Source: Photobacterium aquae (GTDB lineage: Bacteria > Pseudomonadota > Gammaproteobacteria > Enterobacterales > Vibrionaceae). Taken from it: a stretch of 64,000 bases of DNA. Made by a program: the position numbers and the translations under genes. Position 1 is the stretch's first letter. Every line of letters begins with the position of its first letter. Location: assembly GCF_001029445.1 (NCBI RefSeq), contig NZ_LDOT01000027.1, positions 1 through 64,000 on the forward strand, in the 5' to 3' direction. A model generated the notes under the pieces. That model did no database searches, was not told the DNA's origin, and saw only the letters and a program-made list of their open reading frames with translations. Of this stretch, positions 9,107 to 17,817 are shown in pieces.

Positions 9107-10597
9107 TCAGCTCAGTAACTGCTCTAGGGTCAGAGGGGCATTGACCAGTCCGATCTGCTGGGCAGGAGTCAGGCCATTTTTTTCCTGATGGCACAAATTG
9201 TGCCAAGCCCGGTAAATATCCAGCAGCGGCATCAGTCCTCCTGGGCGTAGTTTGCGCCTAGGCTCATTGACTAGCTGGCTGAACTGGTCATGAAAACGCT
9301 GCTGGTAGCGGCGCACGGTATCGTGACTGGCGTGCTCAAGCCATTTTGTCTCATTGCCTTTTTCGCCGCCCAAATGGCAGATCCCCTTGCTTAACTCACC
9401 ATCGCGGGTAAACGCCCAGCGATCGCGCCACCATCCCATCATCACGATATCGACTTTGTTGGCCGGCTGCCCATGCTGCCAGCCAGCATCGGCTTCGACA
9501 TAAACCGGATGCAGGGTACGTGCCTTGATGCGATCGGTGAAAATCGAGATGCAGGCCGAACGCAACAGCGGTTCCTGCGGCATAAAGATCGACAGGGTCT
9601 CATTGTCGGTCAGCATTTCCCGCAGATACAGGTAGTGGGCATACACGGTATATTGCGGGCGGATCAGGCAGCCTTTGGCCGGGTAGTTGATTCGCGGCAG
9701 GCTGGTGAGTGGGTTTTCGAGGTTGGGCCGCGACATCACAGCACGGTAAGTGCCGTCGATACGGGCCAGCAGCCCCTGTGGTTGGCTGGGTGGCACCTCG
9801 ATGATTTGAGCCGGTGGATGAGCCATAAACCGGGTACCGGTCTGGTAAGGATCATGCTGCTCGCTGAGGGTTTCGGCGTCGGATGACTGATAGTTGGTAT
9901 CTTGCGCCAGCACATAGCCCGAAAAAGCCTCGCAACTGGCAATCCAGTTTACCCCGTTTTCGCTTTGGGGCTGAAGAACGCGGATGTTGGAAGCCAGAGA
10001 CAGCTGTTTGCTGTGTTTGCACAGACGAGCATCGAACATCGCCAGCTGGCGACGGCAACGGCTGGCAATATGTGATAGCTGATCGTAGAACGACTTGGGG
10101 TTCATCTTCAGGCGGCGGCAGATATCACGTACCGAGTAACCGGTGAACAGCATCGCCAATAACTTTTGCTGTAGGGTATTTTTGGTGTTGAAGCCTGACC
10201 AGCGGTCGACAAATGTCGTCTGGCATGATTTGCAACGATAGCGCTGCCTGTCGCCGCTAAAGCCAAAGGCATGGTAGTGCTGGCGATGGGTAAGCACCGG
10301 CAATGTGATATTTTCGCAATCAGGATTAGTGCATGCCGGCAGGCCGCATGTCTGTTGTTGCCGGAGGCGGCGAACTTCCTGCATTACGTCTTGGTTGTTG
10401 ATCAACGGGGGAAATGCCCCGCATTCGCGGCAGACCAATAGCGGTTTGTTCGGGTTGTTACGCTGAAGAACGTAATGGTTGGGATCGGTTGACCCAAAAT
10501 TAACACAGCCTACTGTTTTGCAGTGGTTTAATTGCTGGTTGTTGGCGGCTTCAGGCAATAAGGATACGTCATTGTCTGTTCGGTCTGTATTTATCAT
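9107..10597 (-). CDS. IS1-like zinc-ribbon/HTH protein, probably a domesticated transposase
   Basis: A 496-residue protein of unknown function. The N-terminal part has two cysteine clusters (C26/C31/C56/C59, and C84/C89/C94 with C122/C125); the second is followed by TTFVDRWSGF, which resembles the InsA-type zinc ribbon of IS1 transposases. A helix-turn-helix follows at about 150-175 (YSVRDICRRLKMNPKSFYDQ). The rest resembles a divergent transposase catalytic region, but I cannot identify a complete DDE set. No terminal inverted repeats or target duplications are obvious around it, and it has a clean ribosome site (AGGCTGAT) and its own terminator, so it looks like a resident chromosomal gene. 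It follows deoD on the same strand after 387 bases. Confidence 0.7.
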   Translation of the reverse strand: MINTDRTDNDVSLLPEAANNQQLNHCKTVGCVNFGSTDPNHYVLQRNNPNKPLLVCRECGAFPPLINNQDVMQEVRRLRQQQTCGLPACTNPDCENITLPVLTHRQHYHAFGFSGDRQRYRCKSCQTTFVDRWSGFNTKNTLQQKLLAMLFTGYSVRDICRRLKMNPKSFYDQLSHIASRCRRQLAMFDARLCKHSKQLSLASNIRVLQPQSENGVNWIASCEAFSGYVLAQDTNYQSSDAETLSEQHDPYQTGTRFMAHPPAQIIEVPPSQPQGLLARIDGTYRAVMSRPNLENPLTSLPRINYPAKGCLIRPQYTVYAHYLYLREMLTDNETLSIFMPQEPLLRSACISIFTDRIKARTLHPVYVEADAGWQHGQPANKVDIVMMGWWRDRWAFTRDGELSKGICHLGGEKGNETKWLEHASHDTVRRYQQRFHDQFSQLVNEPRRKLRPGGLMPLLDIYRAWHNLCHQEKNGLTPAQQIGLVNAPLTLEQLLS

Positions 10598-10845
10598 ATC
10601 AGCCTAACCTTAATCCGTGGTGTGAAGCAAAAGAATGCGCGCGAGTAGAGGGGGCTGGCCTGTACGAGAGGGTGGTATAGGGAGGTAGATTGTCCGCCCC
10701 CCTATACCATTAGCGCTGCACATGCTAATTCGGGTTTGTTTACTGGGCATGCGAGCATGACCAATCAAATTGTGTAAGACGCCACATTTTACATAATATT
10801 GAGCCGTAAACAGTCATTGAAATAGCGTTATACAGACTAATTGTC

Positions 10846-10881
10846 CGTCATACCAATATTGGTGTGAATATTGGTATGACG
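10846..10881. promoter_or_regulatory. 15-bp perfect inverted repeat
   Basis: CGTCATACCAATATT-N6-AATATTGGTATGACG. The arms are AT-rich in the centre and no T-run follows on either strand. It could be an operator for the downstream IS1-like gene (start 10597), a mobile-element remnant or an mRNA 3' structure. The TTGGTATGAC half-site is of a type that dimeric repressors bind, but no specific regulator can be named. Confidence 0.4.
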
Positions 10882-10907
10882 CCCGGTCGGGTGACGAGCT
10901 CCGGGGG

Positions 10908-10944
10908 AAAAAGGTGGCCGATGCATCGGGGGGCATCGACCACC
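10908..10944 (-). terminator. Terminator of deoD
   Basis: On the minus strand GGTGG-T-CGATGC pairs with GCATCG-G-CCACC (one wobble pair inside), followed directly by TTTTT. It lies 41 bases past the deoD stop. Confidence 0.75.
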
Positions 10945-10984
10945 GTAGTGCTCTTTGATAGCAGCGAACGTGATGGTTCAGCGC

Positions 10985-11695
10985 TTATAGCTTAATTGCT
11001 GTTTCCAGAGCTACGTCCATCATCTGGCCGAATGATTTCTGGCGATCTTCTGCGCTAAGCTTCTCGCCGCGCTTGATGTGGTCAGAAACAGTCAGGATAG
11101 TCAGTGCTTTGGCACCCAGCTCAGCGGCAACACCGTAGATACCCGCAGCTTCCATATCCACGCCAAGAATACCTAGCTTTTCCATCTTGTCGAACAGGTC
11201 AGCTTCTGGGCTGTAGAATAGGTCTGCAGAGAAAACGTTACCAACACGGACCGGTACGTTTTGGGCACGGGCTTCGCCAACGGCCGTTTCTAGTAGGCCG
11301 AAATCAGCAATCGCAGCGAAATCATGGTCGCTAAAGCGAATACGGTTGACTTTAGAATCGGTAGACGCACCCATACCGATGATCACATCCATCAGTTTTA
11401 CGTCATCGTGAACGGCGCCGCAGCTACCGATACGGATGATGTTCTTCACACCGAAGTCTTTGATTAGCTCGTGGACATAGATTGAGCATGATGGGATGCC
11501 CATGCCATGACCCATGACTGAAACCGGCTTGCCTTTGTAAGTGCCAGTGTAACCGAACATATTGCGTACATCACAAACCAGCTTAACGTCGTCAAGGTAG
11601 GTTTCGGCGATGAATTTTGCGCGTAGCGGGTCGCCTGGCATCAGGACTGTTTGTGCAAAATCACCGAGTTCAGCATTGATGTGTGGGGTAGCCAT
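10985..11695 (-). CDS. deoD: Purine nucleoside phosphorylase, DeoD type
   Basis: A 236-residue PNP of the hexameric DeoD family. It cleaves purine (deoxy)ribonucleosides with phosphate to a base and (deoxy)ribose-1-phosphate in the cytoplasm. Visible signatures are [51 protein letters not shown] and the catalytic SDH near the C-terminus. GGAG lies 6 bases before the ATG. It stands alone here, with no deoA, deoB or deoC beside it, which suggests a second deoD copy outside a deo operon, as known in some vibrios. Confidence 0.97.
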   Translation of the reverse strand: MATPHINAELGDFAQTVLMPGDPLRAKFIAETYLDDVKLVCDVRNMFGYTGTYKGKPVSVMGHGMGIPSCSIYVHELIKDFGVKNIIRIGSCGAVHDDVKLMDVIIGMGASTDSKVNRIRFSDHDFAAIADFGLLETAVGEARAQNVPVRVGNVFSADLFYSPEADLFDKMEKLGILGVDMEAAGIYGVAAELGAKALTILTVSDHIKRGEKLSAEDRQKSFGQMMDVALETAIKL

Positions 11696-12170
11696 AGTTC
11701 ACTCCAGTTTCGTTCTGTTTGTTGTCGGCAGCATGTTGTAATGTCCATCGTTTACCTGAGGTAGATGGTTTGCCCACTCACATTCGTCTTCCCGGTATTG
11801 CTGTTCGGGGAAGCCGTGGTGGAGCTTGAATGACCGGAAGTCATTGCTGCCTTGGTGATAAGAAGTGTAAGCAAGGGGAGGCTTTTGTCTTGAGATCTCA
11901 CTCACATTTTCCCGACCACTTATAGAAAAATAGCCCAGTGATTACCTCACCTGTTGAAAAGGGGAAGGTGATCGTTTGCGTGATAGGTGTTTTTCTAAAA
12001 AAGAAATATGCGATTTCCTTATTATTTGTCCTTTTATTTCATGTATTTATTTTGTTTTTGTGATGTTTTTTTCAAAATGAATCGCTATGCAAGAAAATTT
12101 GTTTTGATGTGATATTGAAATGGATTTCATTGTGCCAAGTGGCTGAGATGGGGCAGATTTGCCACATGGC
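11696..12170. other. 475-base gap upstream of deoD
   Basis: No convincing gene. The strongly AT-rich block at 11990-12120 probably contains the deoD promoter. A 68-codon open frame at 11699-11905 has no family resemblance and lies in the deoD leader, so I treat it as chance. Confidence 0.5.
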
Positions 12171-13499
12171 TCATGGAGTGCTAGCGGGAGGACGGTGAAA
12201 GATGGTTCTGCCATTCTTGATGGTTTCCTGTATTTGGATTTCTCGTAGTTTCCCCGGAGGTACAGAGAGTGGGTTGCCTGAGAGGATCACGGCATCGGCC
12301 ACTTTGCCCGGTGTCAGGGTACCTTTGCGGTCCTCCTCAAATATCATGTAGGCCGGCTCTATGGTCATGGATCGCAGGGCTTGAGCGGGTGTCGTGCGAA
12401 GCTGGCTGCCAAGGATTTCGTTTTGCTGGGTATGGCGGGTGACCGCGCTCCAGAGAATGAACAGGGTATCAGGGGGGTGGGTTAGCTGGTGGCAAAGGTT
12501 ACTGGCGGTAACCTCTTCTTGGAGCGCGACGGGCACCGGGCTTTGTCCGTCGGCGCGTGATTTGCCCAGCAGGCGGATGTCCGTTTTTCCTTCTTGGTAA
12601 ATATTGCTGGTATCAAAACAGGCGACTACCCCCAGCTTTCGGTATTGTGAGAGCTGATTGATTCGCATAAACCGCGACAACACAATGGTATGGCGCTTGT
12701 CTTGGCCTGCGTTGATTTTCAATTCATAGGCTGCCTGAATGAATGCATCGATGGCGGCATCGCCGCTGGCCTCGACGAAGACCTGTAAGTCTTTACTGAC
12801 GGCATCGCGGTATTGGCTGAGAAACGTCCTGAATGGGACTAAGGGCTCTCCCTTCCAGCCGGTGTAGGGCAAAGAGGAGAGATCGTTATAGCTATAGGCC
12901 ATCCAGGCACCAAATTTTGACAGCGGGTTGTCGAGGCGAAATTGCACGCCGGTGATTTTAAGGTGCTGTTGGTATTTGCCGATATCGTCGCCGTGATCTT
13001 CAAGTATTTGTTGGATCTCCGGGTATACAGGGATGACAACCACATCGATAAGAAGTGGCCGGCGCTCGGCGTGAGACTGCAAGTTAGCGATGGATTCGGC
13101 GCTGAGACCGTTGCCGATCAAGGTCGTAATGCCCTGTCTGGCATAACTGGCAAGAACGTCTTCCAATGTGGACTGTGGGTTGAGCAAATCAGTAAATTGG
13201 CCATTGGCAGCGATAAAACCGGGAACCATGGTATTGCCGTTGAGATCGATGATTTGGGTGTTGTCCCCTTGGTGGCGCATCACCCCGCTCTGGCTGCCGA
13301 TGGCCTGTACACGGCCATCGCGAAACGAGATGGCACTGACGCTATCTGTGCCTTTGGCCATAGTCAGGATAGTGCCGTTGATATAAATGCTATCGGCATC
13401 GGGTGTGGGATCTTGCCCGCAACCTGCAAGAATGACCATCGCCAGCCCAAGCAAAGCAAAGAGCATGGGAATGGAAATGGAATAAGGCCCCTGTCGCAC
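12171..13499 (-). CDS. Amidohydrolase-like lipoprotein lacking the HxH metal motif
   Basis: A 442-residue lipoprotein with a signal peptide and lipobox LAGC (C27). The body follows the amidohydrolase (YtcJ/imidazolonepropionase-like) fold: a beta-sandwich start DSIYINGTILTMAKG, then GNTMVPGFI and a C-terminal LTPGKVADAVILSGNPL. At the place where active members have GFIDxHxH the sequence is GFIAANGQF (residues 94-102), so the Asp and both metal-binding His are replaced by Ala, Asn and Gln. It is also about 100-150 residues shorter than YtcJ-type enzymes. I infer a non-catalytic or altered periplasmic protein. The start is a GTG with GAGGAGG 7 bases upstream. Confidence 0.75.
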   Translation of the reverse strand: MRQGPYSISIPMLFALLGLAMVILAGCGQDPTPDADSIYINGTILTMAKGTDSVSAISFRDGRVQAIGSQSGVMRHQGDNTQIIDLNGNTMVPGFIAANGQFTDLLNPQSTLEDVLASYARQGITTLIGNGLSAESIANLQSHAERRPLLIDVVVIPVYPEIQQILEDHGDDIGKYQQHLKITGVQFRLDNPLSKFGAWMAYSYNDLSSLPYTGWKGEPLVPFRTFLSQYRDAVSKDLQVFVEASGDAAIDAFIQAAYELKINAGQDKRHTIVLSRFMRINQLSQYRKLGVVACFDTSNIYQEGKTDIRLLGKSRADGQSPVPVALQEEVTASNLCHQLTHPPDTLFILWSAVTRHTQQNEILGSQLRTTPAQALRSMTIEPAYMIFEEDRKGTLTPGKVADAVILSGNPLSVPPGKLREIQIQETIKNGRTIFHRPPASTP

Positions 13500-13675
13500 A
13501 GTGTCTGCCTCCTCGTCACCAATGACCTATCTGTTAATAGGGCACGCACTTAAGCATAGACTGATTCCGGCCACGGGGGCGCCTCAGCCTCCAGGGCTGA
13601 ACATTGGTAATTTTTTGTGTTTAGAGCTAACCATAAACAAGAGGACGTTGTTCATAATGGCAAGAGGGGAAAGTG

Positions 13676-14191
13676 ATGAAGCGAGTTGTAATGGCAATAC
13701 TCATGCTGGTTGCCGCAGGCAGTGCCAGTGCTGATCTTTTGGGGATATCAGTTGGGGCAACGGCTGGGGGAACACGGGTAGAGTATGACGGGCAGAACGA
13801 TAACGGTTTTGAATACGGCGTGAACGCGGGCTATCACTTTTCTGATTTTCTCAGTGTGAATGCCGGAGTGGTGTTGGGAAGTGTTGATGTCGATGCAAAT
13901 GGTTTTGCCGCGACCAACGAGGTTGACTACACCTCGTTTCCGATCACCCTGCGCGGGGATATTCCGTTGCTGATCGGGAACCTCTACGCCAAGGCCGGAA
14001 CCAATTATTACGATTACGATGTCGAGCGCCCTGGGTTCAAAGACAGCGAAACGGGGTGGGGCTTTGCTGGTGGAGCCGGTTTCGTGTTTACCCTGCTGCC
14101 GTTTATCGATCTCTCGTTGGGCTATGAATACCGCGATATGGGAGAAGTGACCAATAACTCAGTCATGTTTGGTATCGGTGCCAGTTTGTAG
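13676..14191 (+). CDS. Small outer-membrane beta-barrel protein
   Basis: A protein of about 171 residues with a signal peptide (cleavage after SASA, about residue 19) and repeated amphipathic strands with alternating Gly and aromatic residues (YGVNAGYHF, FAGGAGFVF, LSLGYEYRD). It ends in a hydrophobic-strand motif GIGASL. It fits the OmpA-like/OmpW-sized eight-stranded porin fold (OMP_b-brl class). The frame opens at a GTG, but the ATG directly after it is preceded by AGAGGGGA, so I start there. It is transcribed divergently from the amidohydrolase-like gene. Its specific role is unknown. Confidence 0.8.
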   Translation: MKRVVMAILMLVAAGSASADLLGISVGATAGGTRVEYDGQNDNGFEYGVNAGYHFSDFLSVNAGVVLGSVDVDANGFAATNEVDYTSFPITLRGDIPLLIGNLYAKAGTNYYDYDVERPGFKDSETGWGFAGGAGFVFTLLPFIDLSLGYEYRDMGEVTNNSVMFGIGASL

Positions 14192-14334
14192 TGTGTAGCG
14201 GGAAAATGCCCACTAGACATAAATAAGTGGGAAATAGCGTGCCTCGGTTGCGAAATCAGAGAGGGATCAAGGTTGTGTGTGGTCAGATTATATACACTGT
14301 ACCTGCCCATTTCAGATCAAGCATGAGGTAACCT

Positions 14335-15114
14335 ATGACAAACTTTGCACACTATCAGTTAACAGTGTCACAGGTGAATCGGGTAATGCTGCAGGAGATA
14401 GCAACCCCGTGGCAGGTACGCTATGACCCGACGTCGACCACTACCGGCATGCAGGCCCTTATGCTGGTTTCTCCCCGTGGAACGATATGCCAGCGGCTTA
14501 CCCTTCCTGCAGAGTATGCCCAACAGCATTGGCCCGATCAGGCATCGGTCAGTGCCATCGTGGTTGATTATTTGGTGCGTGGCGTCTCGCGGGTTGCCCC
14601 CCTTCGACAAAGTGCCTTTCGCAATAACTTTTCCCAATGGCTGGAAAGTGGTTTGCAGCAGTTGCAGGCCATCAGCACCTCTATTGATTACCTGCTCGAG
14701 ATGATGCGCAATACCGAATACCCTTTCCCTAGCCAAGTGAATATTGAAGGTCGCTACTTGCCATGCTGGGCTTGGGGGGAAGAGGGCGGCGAGACTTTGG
14801 TGAGTGTGATCGACCGTCGAACCGGTCAGTTTGGCCAGATCCGCAAAGTAAATGCCGAGCAGATGATCGACCGGGAGAAGTGGCTTGGCGCACAGGTTAT
14901 CGATTCGGTTGAGGAGTCATTGGAGACGGTACATTACTATGTGGACGAATTGATCGAGAGTCAGCGTCAGCCTGTCAGGTTGGATGAACCGAGTCTGGGC
15001 GATGTGCTCCGCAATCCCTGTGCCGCCAATTTGAGTTCGACCTTTAGTGTGGCGCTAACCTTGGCTGTGGTCGCCGGGTTCTTCATTGCCTTCAAATGGC
15101 TGCTGGGTTTCTGA
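14335..15114 (+). CDS. Uncharacterised protein with a C-terminal membrane anchor
   Basis: A 259-residue protein I do not recognise. It has no signal peptide. The long N-terminal region is soluble and rich in Gln, and the last ~22 residues form a single hydrophobic helix (VALTLAVVAGFFIAFKWLLGF), so it is probably tail-anchored with its bulk in the cytoplasm. GAGGT lies 6 bases before the ATG. The next gene begins 110 bases later on the same strand. Confidence 0.75.
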   Translation: MTNFAHYQLTVSQVNRVMLQEIATPWQVRYDPTSTTTGMQALMLVSPRGTICQRLTLPAEYAQQHWPDQASVSAIVVDYLVRGVSRVAPLRQSAFRNNFSQWLESGLQQLQAISTSIDYLLEMMRNTEYPFPSQVNIEGRYLPCWAWGEEGGETLVSVIDRRTGQFGQIRKVNAEQMIDREKWLGAQVIDSVEESLETVHYYVDELIESQRQPVRLDEPSLGDVLRNPCAANLSSTFSVALTLAVVAGFFIAFKWLLGF

Positions 15115-15224
15115 TCGTTTGGGTTGCCGAACAGCGATCCTTGGCGTTTTATTTTGATATTTAAAGTTTTCGATTATTTCGTTAGAATCGCGGTGCAATC
15201 AATGAGCGCATTGGGATCGGATAT

Positions 15225-15431
15225 ATGCACAATTTAACCCTGTTGTCAGACGCGGAAAAGAACCGTATCGAGCTGGATAAGCAGGCCGCCTATGCGGTAT
15301 GGCAAGTTAAGAATGCCAAGAAGGGCTATGAGGTTTTTGCCGAGATTGGCGGCAATATCGACGATGACGACGAGCGCGAATTTTTTGAACGTGCCGTCAC
15401 CAAATATAAAAATAAAATGGCTGTAGCCTGA
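15225..15431 (+). CDS. DUF3283-like small protein
   Basis: A 68-residue acidic, helical protein. Its pattern (LLSDAEKNRIELDKQAAYAVW, then a GYE motif and a C-terminal Lys-rich helix) matches what I recall of DUF3283, a family of unknown function from vibrios and relatives. It has its own strong terminator 28 bases past the stop. The codon pattern and terminator support a real gene. Confidence 0.75.
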   Translation: MHNLTLLSDAEKNRIELDKQAAYAVWQVKNAKKGYEVFAEIGGNIDDDDEREFFERAVTKYKNKMAVA

Positions 15432-15458
15432 TTGATCCGGGCTATTTCATGGCAATCA

Positions 15459-15479
15459 GGCGCGTTATGCGCCTTTTTT
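15459..15479 (+). terminator. Terminator after DUF3283-like gene
   Basis: GGCGC-gttat-GCGCC followed by six T residues; it lies 28 bases past the stop. Confidence 0.8.
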
Positions 15480-15494
15480 GATCGGATACAGTCT

Positions 15495-15547
15495 ATTGAA
15501 ACCGTTTGGGCGGTGAATGAATGTGGTCTGTAGTTGTCGGTTTCAAT
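15495..15547. promoter_or_regulatory. Inverted repeat upstream of the response regulator
   Basis: ATTGAAACCG (15495-15504) and CGGTTTCAAT (15538-15547) are exact reverse complements 33 bases apart, ending 32 bases before the response regulator start. This could be a pair of operator half-sites, for example for autoregulation, or a leader hairpin. Confidence 0.35.
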
Positions 15548-15579
15548 CGCATAGCGCCGAGAAGTGGAAGGATAAGTGA

Positions 15580-16308
15580 ATGAGTACAAGCAAGCGTGTT
15601 CTTGTGGTTGATGATGATCAGGAAATTCGCGAGTTGCTCGATGAATACCTGACGAAAGCCGGGTTTAGCGTGACAACGGCCGCCGAGGGCGAAGAGATGA
15701 AGCGCCGTCTGGCGATGGGCTACCCGGATTTGATACTGCTTGACGTGATGATGCCGGGCGATGATGGCTTCACCCTGTGCCAGTATATCCGCAAGACCTC
15801 TGATGTACCGATTATTATGCTGACCGCTGTCTCGGACGAAATGGATCAGATCATCGGCTTGGAGCTTGGTGCTGATGATTATATCGCCAAGCCGTTTAGC
15901 CCTCGTCAGTTGATGGCTCGTATCAAGGCGCTATTGCGTCGGGTCAAGCCGACCGAGGCTCAGCAGGTGCCGTCTGCCCCTAAGTTTATTCGTTTTGCCA
16001 ACTGGCGGTTAGATACGGCAGCGATGCGTTTGAAGGATGTGGACAAAGACAAGGATTATGAACTCAGCGGCGGTGATTTTGCCCTGCTGATGCTGTTTCT
16101 GACCCGTCCGAATGAAGTGCTTGATCGCGATACCATTTCGTTTGCGACCCGCGGCAAGGAGGCGACGCCTTCAGCGCGCAATATCGACGTTCAGTTGAGT
16201 CGCTTGCGCCAGCGTTTGGGTGACAAGGGAACCCAGCAGCGGTTGATAAAAACGATTCGCGGCAATGGCTACTCGTTCAATGCCGAAGTCATCTACGAAG
16301 ACGAATAA
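15580..16308 (+). CDS. OmpR-family response regulator (GltR-like)
   Basis: A 242-residue regulator with an N-terminal receiver (VVDDD acidic pocket, phosphoacceptor D55 in LLDVMMPG, T/A switch MLTA, K in IAKPFSP) and a C-terminal winged-helix DNA-binding domain (DRDTISFATRG, RNIDVQLSRLRQRLGD, KTIRGNGYSF). GGAAGGA precedes the ATG. It is first in an apparent operon with a sensor kinase and a glucose-type binding protein. The arrangement recalls Pseudomonas GltR/GtrS, which controls glucose uptake, so sugar-responsive control is a reasonable inference. Confidence 0.93.
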   Translation: MSTSKRVLVVDDDQEIRELLDEYLTKAGFSVTTAAEGEEMKRRLAMGYPDLILLDVMMPGDDGFTLCQYIRKTSDVPIIMLTAVSDEMDQIIGLELGADDYIAKPFSPRQLMARIKALLRRVKPTEAQQVPSAPKFIRFANWRLDTAAMRLKDVDKDKDYELSGGDFALLMLFLTRPNEVLDRDTISFATRGKEATPSARNIDVQLSRLRQRLGDKGTQQRLIKTIRGNGYSFNAEVIYEDE

Positions 16309-16369
16309 CAGGCAATAGGGATGTCAGCCTGATCCTGTCAGGGGCGGCCTCTCCCTGTCAGGATGCAAT

Positions 16370-17815
16370 ATGAATATGAAAAAATGGTGGCCGACCTCCT
16401 TGCTGGCCCGTACCCTCTGGCTAACCCTGTTGGCGGTATTCTTGGCGCAGGTCATCGCGACCAGTATTTGGTATGGCCAGTCCAAACAGCGGGATCTGGC
16501 AGGGTTGGAGTCCGCCTCGGCCAGTATGGCCAATATGTTTGCTTCGACCGTGACGTTCTTCCAATCGTTGCCGCTTGAGTATCGCCATATTGTGTTGGAC
16601 CAGCTTCGTAATATGGGCGGTACCCGGTTTTTCGTCTCTTTCAATGAGGAAGAGATCAGGATTGATGCCATTCCCAGTACCCTGATGAAAGATCGTGCGG
16701 TACAAGTCTTTCAGGATGTGCTTCACGAAAAGCTCCCTAGCCTTGATGTTATCCGCGTTGATTTTTCCCGCCCCGAAACACTCCATGTCCTGAAAAACGA
16801 TATTCTATTAAGTGATCTGCCACGTTCATGGGCGCACTATACCTTGAGCTTGGAGCCGCTGAACCCGCCGATATTGGTGGTGCAGCTTGAGCTGGCCGAA
16901 AACGAGTGGCTTTATATTGCCGCATTGCTGCCCGCGCCTTATGTCACCTTGGATGACGAGATCATCACCAGCGAGCAGATGTTGTTCATGGTGTCTATTA
17001 CGGCGTTACTGCTGCTGTTTACCTATTTCATGATCCGGCGCCAGACCCGTCCGCTCAGAAGATTGGCCAGAGCGGCCGATGCCATGAGTATGGATATCTA
17101 CCAGCCGCCGCTAAAAGAAGAGGGCGCCAGTGAGCTGGTGACAGCCACACGCGCCTTTAACCGGATGCAGTTGCGCGTGCAACGCTACATTGATGATCGC
17201 GAGCAGTTGTTCTCGTCGATCTCCCACGATTTGAAAACCCCGATCACCCGTCTGCGGTTGCGTGCCGAACTGATCGACGACGAAGCCAAGGTAGAGAAGT
17301 TCAACCGTGATTTGGACGAACTTGAAATGATGGTCAAAGGGGCGCTTCAGACGGTAAAAGATACCGATCTGCATGAAAATCTGTCTGAAGTGGATATGAA
17401 CGAGCTTTTGCAAAGTATTGCCGAGCGCCACAATCGCCACAGTACCAAGGTTGCCTTGCCGCAATTGAGCTTGGCGCCTCTGATGGGCAAGCCATTGGCG
17501 TTGAAGCGCTGTTTCAGTAATTTGATTGATAACGGCGTGAAGTACGGCGATGAGGTGAAGGTGATTGTCGCGGATGAGAAGGCCTCTTTGATTGTGATCA
17601 TCAAGGATCAGGGGGCGGGGATCCCTGAGAAATCCCTTGAAGCGGTGTTTGAACCCTATGTGCGATTGGCAAAAGATGATGAAGGTCACGGATTGGGAAT
17701 GGGGATTGCGCGCAATATCATTCGTGCCCACGGGGGTGATATTGCCATCCACAATGCAGTGGATGGCGGGCTTGAGGTGAAAGTATTTATCCCTCGCTTA
17801 CTGGACGTGAAATAA
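16370..17815 (+). CDS. Sensor histidine kinase (GtrS-like)
   Basis: A 481-residue inner-membrane kinase, partner of the preceding regulator. It has a membrane segment at about 11-31, a periplasmic domain of roughly 170 residues, a second membrane segment at about 203-222 and HAMP. HisKA follows with H286 in SSISHDLKTP, then HATPase (N in NLIDNGVKYG, DQGAGI, GHGLGMGIARN). The spacing to the regulator is 61 bases, and the stop is only 2 bases before the sugar-binding protein gene. That tight link suggests the binding protein's ligand is relevant to what the kinase senses. Confidence 0.93.
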   Translation: MNMKKWWPTSLLARTLWLTLLAVFLAQVIATSIWYGQSKQRDLAGLESASASMANMFASTVTFFQSLPLEYRHIVLDQLRNMGGTRFFVSFNEEEIRIDAIPSTLMKDRAVQVFQDVLHEKLPSLDVIRVDFSRPETLHVLKNDILLSDLPRSWAHYTLSLEPLNPPILVVQLELAENEWLYIAALLPAPYVTLDDEIITSEQMLFMVSITALLLLFTYFMIRRQTRPLRRLARAADAMSMDIYQPPLKEEGASELVTATRAFNRMQLRVQRYIDDREQLFSSISHDLKTPITRLRLRAELIDDEAKVEKFNRDLDELEMMVKGALQTVKDTDLHENLSEVDMNELLQSIAERHNRHSTKVALPQLSLAPLMGKPLALKRCFSNLIDNGVKYGDEVKVIVADEKASLIVIIKDQGAGIPEKSLEAVFEPYVRLAKDDEGHGLGMGIARNIIRAHGGDIAIHNAVDGGLEVKVFIPRLLDVK

Positions 17816-17817
17816 AC

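Larger units (their letters stand above)
10598..10984. other. 387-base gap between deoD and the zinc-ribbon gene
   Basis: No gene. It contains the deoD terminator (10908-10944) and a 15-bp perfect inverted repeat (10846-10881). The remainder is AT-rich, near 10780-10800, and may hold the promoter of the IS1-like gene. Confidence 0.6.

Noticed and set aside
11699-11905. A 68-codon open frame on the minus strand in the deoD leader
   Set aside because: No family resemblance, low-complexity composition, and it sits immediately before the deoD ribosome site.
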